A DNA stretch of 64,000 bases, from assembly GCF_016545825.1 (NCBI RefSeq), contig NC_052619.1, positions 43,987,682-44,051,681 on the forward strand, written 5' to 3'. Origin of the DNA: Eucalyptus grandis (taxonomy: Eukaryota > Streptophyta > Magnoliopsida > Myrtales > Myrtaceae). Position numbers and translations under genes: made by a program. The notes beneath the pieces are model-generated. The model searched no databases. It saw only the letters and a program-made list of their open reading frames with translations, and was not told where the DNA came from. Of the stretch, positions 55,066 to 64,000 are shown in pieces (the first letter of the stretch is position 1; each line of letters begins with the position of its first letter).

Positions 55066-57541
55066 GTGATGATACCACCTGGATTCAAAAAATCAGAAGA
55101 GACAAAGTCAAATTTGGAAGACGTAGTCACCAAACTTGCTAACACAACTCATGACTTCATCAAAAGCACGGATGTGAGATTTCAAAACCAAGAGGCTTCA
55201 ATCAGAAATTTGGAGATGCAAGTGGGTCAGTTAGCAAGCATGATGTCAGGAAGGCAACAAGGCTTTTTGCCGAGCAACACAGAGAAAAATCCAATTGAAA
55301 ACATAAAGGCTATTACCCTGAGAAGTGGTAAACAAGTGGGAGAAGAAGAGATTTTCAGAGACAAGGAAGAGCTGGTCAATAAACAATCAAATGAGACAAG
55401 CAAGAGTAAACTTTTTCCAGATAATCCAAGCCATATGTGCCGCCAATTCCATTCCCTCAGCGACTCCAACAGCACAAAATAGATAAGCAATTTTCTAAAT
55501 TTCTTGATGTATTTAAAAAAAAATTGCACATTAACATTACTTTTGCAGATACTTTAGCGCAAATGCCTAGTTATGCAAAAATTTTTAAGGAGATTTTGGC
55601 AAACAAAAGGAAGCTGAAGGAGTATGAAACTGTGAAATTAAATGAGGAGTGTTCAGCTATCCTACAAAACAAATTACCTCTGAAATTAAAAGATCCATGG
55701 AGTTTTACTATTCCTTGCACTATTAGGGATTCTTACTTTGAAAAAGCATTATGTGATTTAGGTGCAAGTATTAATCTGATGTCTTATTCAGTTTTCAAGA
55801 AATTAGGATTGAGCAAGGTAAAAGCAACCACAGTGTCACTTCAACTGGCTGATCGATCAATTAAATATCCGAGAGGTATTGTGGAAGATGTTTTGGTAAA
55901 AGTTGACAAATTTATCTTTCCTGCAGATTTCATAGTTCTTGACATAGAGGAAGATTTTGAGGTACCACTTATCTTAAGTCGACCTTTTCTAGCAACAGGA
56001 AGAGCTCTTATTGATGTACAACAGGGGAAGTTGATCCTTATAGTTCAAGATGATCTTATTTCATTTAATGTTTTTAAAGCAATGAAATATCCATCTGATG
56101 ATAATTCTTGTTTTAGAGTTGAGACAGTTGACAAGTTGGTGAATAAAGTTTTTCAGGAAAATATTTTTGAAGATCCTCTTGAAGCATGTCTGATTCAATT
56201 AAGGGACAAAGATATTCAGAATGAGGAGATAAAGGAGTACGCAAATTTCATGAAGGCAATTCCACCATATTCAAGGCAAAAGGCAATTAAATTTGAGGAG
56301 TTAGGACAACACATTACAAAGCCTAAACCATCAATTGAAGAGTCTCCAATTCTTGAACTCAAACCCTTACCTTCTCATTTGAAATATGCTTATTTAGATG
56401 GAGTTTCTTCTTTACCGGTAATTATATCTTCTTCTTTGACAGATTTGATGGAGGAGAAATTGCTCAGAGTATTAAGAGAGCATAAATGTGCAATTGGATG
56501 GAAAATAGCTGATATCAAGAGAATTAGTCCTTCAATTTGCATGCACAAAATTTTAATGGAGGAGCAGTATAAACCCACTATCCAACCTCAGAGGCGTTTG
56601 AACCCGAAGATGCAAGAAGTAGTGAAAGTTGAGGTAATTAAGCTACTTGATGCAGGTATAATCTATCCTATCTCTGATAGTTCTTGGGTAAGTCTTGTGC
56701 AAGTTGTGCCAAAGAAATGTGGTATGATTGTTCAGAAAACGACAACAATGAATTGATTCCAACTAGAACAAGCATACGGGTGGCGTGTGTGTATGGATTA
56801 TAGAAAATTGAATGATGCCGCTAGAAAAGATCACTTTCATTTACCATTTATTGATCAGATGTTAGAAAGACTTGCAGGACATGAATTTTATTGCTTTCCG
56901 GATGGATATTCAGGGTATAATCAGATTCCTATTGCACCGTAAGATCAAGAGAAAACTACTTTTACTTGTCCCTATGGTACTTTTTCTTTAGAAGAATGCC
57001 CTTTGGTCTTTGTAATGCACCAGCTACTTTTCAAAGATGCATGATGGCTATTTTCTTTGATATGGTTGAAAAATATATTGAGATTTTCATAGATGATTTT
57101 TCTGTTTTTGGCCTATCATTTGATTCTTGTTTAAATAATTTGGCATTGGTCTTACAAAGATGTGAGGAGACTAACCTTATTTTGAATTGGGAGAAGTGTC
57201 ACTTTATGGTGCATGAAGGAATAGTGCTGAGACATAAAATTTCTCGAAACGGAATAGAAGTTGATCGAGCCAAAGTGGAGGTCATTGCAAAATTACCTCC
57301 ACCAACATATGTGAAACTTGTCAGAGGATTTTTGGGGCATGCAGGATTTTATAGGCAATTTATAAAAGATTTTTCACAAATTGCTAAACAACTTTCTAAT
57401 CTTTTGGAGAAAGATGCTCCTTTTAATTTTTCTGTTGAATGCATGCAGGCTTTTAACACTTTAAAGGAGAAGTTAATATCAGCACCAATTATGGCAGCAC
57501 CAAATTGGGATTTACCTTTTGAGCTGATGTGTGATGCTAGC
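55066..57541 (+). pseudogene. Athila-like protease and reverse transcriptase remnant
   Basis: 55066-55482 is the gag-pol linker with a coiled-coil-like stretch. After a frameshift, 55437-56756 has the protease (CDLGASINLMSY, near 55750) and the N-terminal part of reverse transcriptase. A frameshift near 56730, a TAA at 56941 (a Glu codon in the family), and a 1-nt loss near 56985 interrupt the next part, which still shows MDYRKLNDA, MPFGLCNAPATFQRC and the catalytic FIDD box near 57100. It ends at DAS, the first catalytic Asp of RNase H, at the insertion point. Confidence 0.87.
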
Positions 57542-60500
57542 TGTCACGCCCCGATCCTCGGACGCGCGCACATCCTTCTACTTGGTCGATTTTAGAATGC
57601 GATATCCCAGGACTATGTATCGCCGACCCTTTCTTTTTTTTTTAAGCACATGCGGAAGCAGCTTATAAATCCCCGTACAATAAAACAATGGGATAGGAAA
57701 GTAGGCCATATTTTTTATATTGAAATTCATAACCACACTTTCATTAACAGCACCACTCGTAGACTATTTACAATACTATTTACAAGATAAAAGTCTCACA
57801 CCTATCTACACTAAGACAGGGTGCACAAAAGGGATGGGATCTCAATCCACATCTGGGTTGTACTCAAGATCCCTCTCGATCATCTTCTACTTCAAAATAC
57901 TTTCTCCCTTCAGCTCTTCCTCCTCGCCTTTTCCTCGTGGTCCCGAAATGGTTATTCAATAACCAATGAGACCACGTCTCGCCGAGTCCTACCCCTACGA
58001 CTCGATTAGTAAACTAATACACCATACGGTTGCCTAAGCACAACACGAGTTAGAGGACTTACCTTGGCCTCGCCCAACCTGCAATTCAAGGTTAAACATA
58101 GATATTCAAACAATTCACTACATCCGATCAAGACTGTCAATCGACTAAGTCGATTACATGTCCGCTGACCCTTTCCAGGTCATTCCCACTCATACCACGA
58201 TTTCCAGGGTGTACTCATTCACCAAATCACATGTGTTTCTGGCGTCGTTTTCGCCAATGACATACCGATCACCGACACCGTGCGTTCTTAAGGCGCCGTT
58301 TTCACCAAAGGATAACCTTGATCACCGAACCACGTGTCCTTTCAAGGGCGCCTTTCGCCAAGGTGACATCGGCTATAGACAACATCGTGCGTTCTTTAAG
58401 GCGCCGTTTCACCTGGTGATATTCCCATAATCACCGAACCACGTTTGTCTATAAGTCATTTACGTGCGTTTTTAAGGCGCTGCGCCAGCCGATACTTCCA
58501 ATCACCGAACCACGTATGTCCAATAATATCGTACCCGATTGGTCTCACCATTCTCCCTACTATATAGCCCATCAACGTACTGGCGCTATATACCCATGCT
58601 TGGCCATTACCAATCAAATACTCAATAACAAACAATTTAGGACAATTCCTAAAATTCCACAATAATTTCAATTCCACACAACGTAGAGCTCAATTAAATA
58701 AACGGACTGCACCACGACAATCGGCACGAAATTCCGGCCATTGGCCATCCCGGTTGAATTTCCGGAAAATAATTAATTAAATAAATAAATTTCGAAAATA
58801 AATAAATAAACATTAAAATCCAATTTAGGCCTATATTGCCTTATTGAGCCCGAAACGGGTCGAGAAAAATCCCGAGATGCATTCAATAAATAACCAAACA
58901 TTTCTACTTGCTAATAGCTAGGTCTAACCACCTAACATGCATCATTAAGTCACTAAATTAATTGTTCTAACCTAATCTAACCACCTAAGTGCATGTAATT
59001 AAATCTAACCAACCTTAAGCATAATTAGCAAACTAATAAAGCATTAGTGAGTAAAACTCACTTGATCAAAAGCGGGAATCGAATCACCGCAACGGCGACG
59101 CGACGGCGGCCGAAATCGGACCTTCGACGACACCGGCGGACTTGGACCGGGCCTTAAGCTTGGCCCAACAAATCTCAGCTCAAGCTGAAACTTGTTACTG
59201 AAATGGACTAGGCCCAAAGCTGCAAAACTGAACTGGGCTTGCTGCGGCTGGGCTTGGGCCTCCAAATCGCGGGCTTATGGAACTCAATTGATAGGCTTCA
59301 AAGAGCTAGACCAGATTTCGAATGGGCTGAGATTTTCGTGGGCTTCAAATGGCGTGGGTTTACTGCAATTGAACTGGATTCGCTGAACATGGTTCGAGCT
59401 TCATAGGTCCGCTTCGTGCAGGGTTTGCGGCTGTTGGGCCTCGGTGAGGACGCAGCTTGCGGTCGAAGGAAAGGAGTTGCTGCGGATGGTCGTTGACGCT
59501 GGACGAGTGGCCGAAAGAAGAAGCAAAGCAGTTCGCTGGCGGGGTTGGCGAGCTGGTAGAGACGCTGAAGACGCGTGGGCGTTGCTGGCATGAGGAGTCA
59601 ACGTTGAAAGCCTTCGGTTGGGGCTTTGACCGAAGGAAATGAAGGCTCGGCAGAGACAGAATTTGGTGGAGCAGCTTCTGTCCAGGGTGAGTGGCAGCGT
59701 GAGAGAGTGCTGCTTTGGTGCAATTGGAGCCGAACAGGAAGGCGTGCAGAAGCTGCTAGCGTCGCTCGCGCGTGGAGAAGACCACGCTTGGAGATGGGAT
59801 CGTGAAGATGTTCGGTGGCCTTCTTCGCTGGACGTTGACCGAACTTGGAGATGGGTGCCGGCTATTCGGTGGAGGCCTTGCGCGGAGGAAAGGCTGGCTG
59901 AACCGACAAAACTCAGTGGAATCTCTCACGGACGAAGACGCAAGCTTCCTCGGTTGAATCGGTGGCAGCAAGCTGAGCCAAAGACACGCGGCTGAAGACT
60001 TCGCTGGCTTGTGGTCAACACCTGGGTTTCGCTTGTAGTGGATTAACCCAGTAAATTTGAAGACACGACACGGTAGTTTCGGTGGAGCTGCAAGTGATGG
60101 CTTCGGTCGAAGATAAATGAAGGAAAGAAGACTTGGAGCCTTCGGTGAACTGCAGGGGCGCACGATGGAGTTCGGTGGAGAGGAGGGACGCGCGGCTGCT
60201 CCTTCCGCTGGCTTCTTCCTTGCCAGATGGTGGTGTGTGAAAAATGAGAGGGGGAGAGATTATTATCGCCGGTTGAGGGGGTGAGAGAGAGAGAGAGGAG
60301 ATAGAGGTAAGGTGGAGGGCTCCATACGATCGATATTTCCACACAAATATCTTCGCGCTCAATATCGGGGCTTACGCATGCATGCTTCGGCTACCAACGA
60401 TCCACCATCACCCCCATGACCTCTCAAACGGCCCAAAAATACTAAAAGGAGTGCAAGACACGAAATCGCACCTATCTCTCTAAATGGACATTTGATTTCA

Positions 60501-61263
60501 CTTGATTCCCTTTCATTTGGTCTCCATAATTTCACCGATATCACAACGCCCATCGATAATTTTTCTCACCCATACATCCATCATGCCTTCCAATTTTGCC
60601 ATCGAAACAATCATTGATTACTTCTGCACAAAAAAAAGCCCGACGACGGCTTTTTCCCAAAAAGTGTCGATTGTCATAAAAATCTTCTCGAGATCGAGCC
60701 GATACTCCTGTAATTTATCAGATATGACATTAATCTTCATTTTTCAAATCGCACTTGAATTGACGGTTAATTTCATTCGACGCGTTTAGCGCGACCTGAC
60801 TACCTAAGTAGCTTTTCAACTTTAAAAGAATTGACTCTGGTCGATTTTCTTCAAACCACAACGAACCCACTCGACACATTGGCGACTCTCAATTGTCGTG
60901 AAGATCTCGAGAGGGCTCGACTACCAACACAGTGGTACCAAAACGATAAAAATCAAATTAGCTGCCTGGCCGACGAGAATTTTCCAATTTAGTGGAGTCA
61001 CCCACGATCGCCACACATCTCGCCGAACCGACCTATCTCGATCTCACTCCGATCTTTACTATGCAAAGAATGACTCAAGATTTAACACGGCCGGTAGCCG
61101 CTTCCTGGCCGAATTCTCAAGCCTATTGCCTTAATATTCTTTAATGGCATACCCAGCTAGTCTAGTTATCTCGAGAGTGATCACCCGGAACAACCCTATG
61201 TACACGTCAATGAAATGCCCGATTAATTTAATAGAAAACAATACCGAAAATTCTGATGTCACA
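57542..61263 (-). repeat. 3' LTR of the second family A element, 3722 bp
   Basis: On the minus strand it begins TGTGACATCAG at 61263 and ends GGGGCGTGACA at 57542. It shares the GCTTATAAATCC-like and GTCGGCGATA blocks near its end with the first element, and the CGGCGCC repeat motif at 58240-58520. 59050-60350 is GC-rich and full of incidental open frames. No gene is supported. Confidence 0.85.
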
Positions 61264-64000
61264 ACTCTTCCTCTTATAAAAATTTCGTCCTCGAAATTTA
61301 AACCTTACAAGACTTGATTAAAAAGGTGCGCAAGACAACTCTCTCATTGACTCCTCGCCTCCCATGTCGCTCCTTCGTACTCATGGTGCTGCTGCACCAC
61401 TTTGACTAAGGGAAATAGTCTTGATGGCGTAACTTGCTCTTTGCGATCAACAACTGACCTATTTTCGACGTATGACACACGGTCATCCACGTCCAATTCT
61501 TCAAAATTGAGTACGTGGCGGGTCGTCAGCTCATACTTCCTTAACATCGACACGTTGAAAGACGTCATGCACTTATAAGCCAATCTTGGCGGCAACACAA
61601 GACGATACGCTAAGGTCCCGATTCTCAAGAATCTCAAACGGACCTACGTACTTCTGGACTCGCTTGCTTTCTTACCAAAAAAAAGTCACGGCCCTCATTG
61701 GTGACACCTTCGTAAAATGTGATCACCAACTTGGAATTCCAAAGACCTTCGACGCTTATCCGCATAACTTTTCCGCCGCTTCGCGCCGTCTTTAATCTGG
61801 CTCTCGATCACCGTCACGGCATCTACCGACCGCCAACCAACTCGGGGCTCGTTATCTTTCTCTCCCGACTTCATCCCAACATACCGGTGTTCGCACGCCC
61901 GCCATACGCAGCTTCAAATGGGGCCATCCGAATACTCCGATAACCGTTGTTGTAGGCGAATTTACCAGATGAAGCCGATCTTTCCAACTTCCTTGAAGTG
62001 TATAACACATGCTCTCAAAGCATGTCCTCGAGGGTCCGTATTGTCCTCCTGGACCGCCATCCGTCCGAGGATGATATGCCGTACCGCATCAAGCTTTGTA
62101 CAAGAGCACCCGCAAGCTCTTCCAAAATGCAGAAGAATCTCTGGGCTCTCTATCGATGTTATCGTAACCCGCACTCCATGCATTCGAACCACTTGGCGCA
62201 CATATGGTCTCCGTGCCTATCCAAACCGAGGTCCTTTCGAACCGCAATGAAGTGAGCCAACTTGTCAGCCTGGCCGACTACTACCCGTATCGAATCATTC
62301 TCTCTCGACTCCTTGGTAGTCCAACACGAAATCCATCGTGATATGCTCCCATTTCCATTTTGGAATCGCTAGAGGTTGCAGGAGTCCTCCCGGCTTGCAA
62401 TGTTGAGCCTTTACTTGCTGACATGTCAAACACTTGGCCACATGCTTGGCGATATCCGCCTTCATACCTGACCACCAATAATGTTGACGTAGATTCTGAT
62501 ACATCTTAGTGCTTCCAGGATGAATGCTGTAATTGCTACGATGTGCTTCAGATAAAATTTCTTCTCTAAGCTCTACATCGTCAGGTACAACCAATCGTCC
62601 TTGAAATCTTAGTGTTCCGTCATAAGAAATCTGAAAATCAGCCTTTCTTTTCTCTGCGTCTTCCTGAAGAATTCTCTGTACATCTGGGTCTATCGGTTGG
62701 AGTTGTTTAATTATGACCTGGACATCCTGCTCACTCAAGGCGGCCATAAAACTTGAAAGGCGCCTACCTCAAATTTGAATACCGACCCGAGCTCGATTAA
62801 GTTCCACTCCTTAATCAAGATATGAGCCACCGAAGACTTTCGACTTAAAGATCGGGCGACCTTGTTCGCCTTCCTCGGATGATATAAAATATCACAAGCC
62901 GTAGTCTTTCAGCAAATTCCATCCATCTCGTGCTGTCTCATGTTCAACTCTTTTGAGAGAATAAATACTTGAGACTTTGATGGTCCGTGAAGATCTGAAA
63001 CTTTTCCCTGCACAAGTAATGTCTCCAAATCTTTAAGGCAAAGATAATCGCGGCGAGCTCTAAGTCATGCGTCGGATAGTTCAATTCATAAGGTCTTAAC
63101 TGACGGGAAGCGTACGCAACAACTCTGCCATGTTGCATCAGCACGCAACTCAATCCCCGAAAGACGCACCACTATAGATCTCGAATCCTCCAGACCCATG
63201 GAATCGTTTCGCACAAAAGTGTAGTCGCGCCTTTTCCTTCACTCTTGGAAACTACGCTCACACTTGTCCGACCATATGAACTTTCATTTTTCTTCGGGAG
63301 CTTTGTCGAGGCGATGCTATCGATGAGAACCCTTCCACAAACCATATGTAATAACCTCGCAACCCCCGTAAAACTTCCCGATTTCCGTCACGATGCCTGG
63401 TCTCGCCACTTGATCACGGCTTCTATCTTGCTTGGGTCGACAGAGATTTCTTCTCAGAAATCACATGACCTAAGAACGCAACACGAGTCAACCAAACTCG
63501 CATTTGCTAAACTTAGCATACAGTGATGAGTTCTTAAGGTCCAAGACTAATCTCGGGGATGATTCTCATGCTCTTCATCACTTCTCGAATAGACTAAGAT
63601 GTCATCAACGAACACAATCACAAACTGATGATCCACTTATTCATTGAACATTCCGTCATGTCAAATCCATGACAAAAAACCGGAGTGTTCACCAAGCCAA
63701 ACGATCTTACAATACTCAGTAAAGGCTATATCAAGTACGAATAAACCTGTCTTTCGTACAACCTCCTTCCCGGGTTCGTAACTAACGACTTCATAATCTC
63801 AAGTCGACCTTAAAACATCGATACTCTTTATAACTAGTCACACCATTCATTGATCTTTGGCAAGGAACACTTGTCCTTGATCTTCACCTAATTGAGTTGA
63901 CGATAAGTTGATGCACACTCGCAATAAACCATCTTTCTTCTTCTCACAAACAAACCGATGTTTCCCAAAAGTGATGCACCGATATACACGAATTCCTCAT
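61264..64000 (-). pseudogene. Integrase, RNase H and reverse transcriptase of the second family A element
   Basis: Minus strand, from right to left. Reverse transcriptase has FVDDILVYS at 63612-63586 and VDPSKIEAVIKW near 63440-63400. RNase H has [20 protein letters not shown] and [11 protein letters not shown] (63153-62944). Integrase has the zinc-binding CLTCQQVK and the core start ITMDFV (62747-62295), with HYWWSGMK near 62470. The C-terminal part (61637-61344) has SMLRKYELTTRHVLN and a chromodomain-like VVQQHHEYEGATWE. Several frameshifts and stops separate these blocks. It appears less eroded than the first element. Confidence 0.85.

Larger units (their letters stand above)
52755..57541 (+). 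mobile_element. Athila-like Ty3/gypsy element, 3' part displaced by an insertion
   Basis: LTR 52755-53920, Asp-tRNA type primer-binding site at 53927, gag from 54039, then protease and reverse transcriptase up to the start of RNase H. It stops at 57541 inside the peptide FELMCDAS, where a minus-strand family A LTR begins. Its remaining RNase H, integrase, any envelope-like region and 3' LTR should lie right of the window. Several stops and frameshifts show it is inactive. Confidence 0.87.
57542..64000 (-). mobile_element. Second family A chromovirus, inserted in the Athila-like element
   Basis: Minus-strand element: its 3' LTR is 57542-61263, a polypurine tract lies at 61264-61277, and the pol region runs to the window end in the order chromodomain/integrase, RNase H, reverse transcriptase (left to right). 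The LTR is related to that of 20899-24357 over its ends and repeat region. The left flank in the host element is CTAGC (57537-57541); the 5' end and the second flank are outside. Confidence 0.87.

Noticed and set aside
59639..60362. Several overlapping open frames on both strands
   Set aside because: They lie in the GC-rich part of the minus-strand family A LTR, overlap each other in several frames and show no motif.

Overview
The window is nuclear DNA of a woody-type dicot plant. A TIR-NBS-LRR-class remnant with its post-LRR domain argues against a monocot. Plant-style LTR retrotransposons with very long LTRs, an Athila-like element, Tourist-like MITEs, a tRNA-type SINE and introns of 100-600 bp fit a eudicot. 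Placement in a family such as Myrtaceae is only a guess. One run of exactly 100 N (18990-19089) is an assembly gap.

Layout. 1-828 is the 3' end of a long LTR (family B) sitting inside an antisense, decayed L1-type LINE (829-5302, GC-rich 5' leader to about 5930). 6062-11525 carries two Tourist/PIF-Harbinger-like MITEs, an inverted-repeat element, a SINE and a duplicated exon-like fragment. 13344-18403 (minus) holds two gene relics: a tRNA adenosine deaminase TAD2-like pseudogene, and the LRR plus C-terminal (C-JID) exons of a TNL resistance gene, cut off near the N gap. 19090-20690 holds a promoter and first exon of an actin-related protein 9-like gene, fused to the second copy of the duplicated fragment.

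20899-33177 is one Ty3/gypsy chromovirus (family A, LTR 3459 bp) bounded by a perfect 5-bp target duplication, CTAAC. A family B element is nested in its 3' LTR, and a later deletion removed part of both.

33410-45926 is the functional core. Four head-to-tail minus-strand genes of the 2-oxoglutarate/Fe(II) dioxygenase superfamily (ACC-oxidase-homolog/D4H-like subgroup) share the same three-exon structure. The first (33410-35736, 374 aa) and third (40644-42649, 369 aa) are intact, with the HxD...H iron triad and RxS motif. The second and fourth are multiply broken pseudogenes. The second and third share a rare GC-AG second intron. A solo TRIM LTR with target duplication TCAAA lies about 200 bp upstream of the fourth copy.

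46342-52754 is non-coding, including a decayed further copy of the ARP9-like promoter, a 78-bp triplication and a TRIM element. 52755-57541 is an Athila-like element. It is interrupted inside its RNase H domain by a minus-strand family A element (57542-64000) that runs off the window. The only genes I judge likely to be functional are the two intact dioxygenases.
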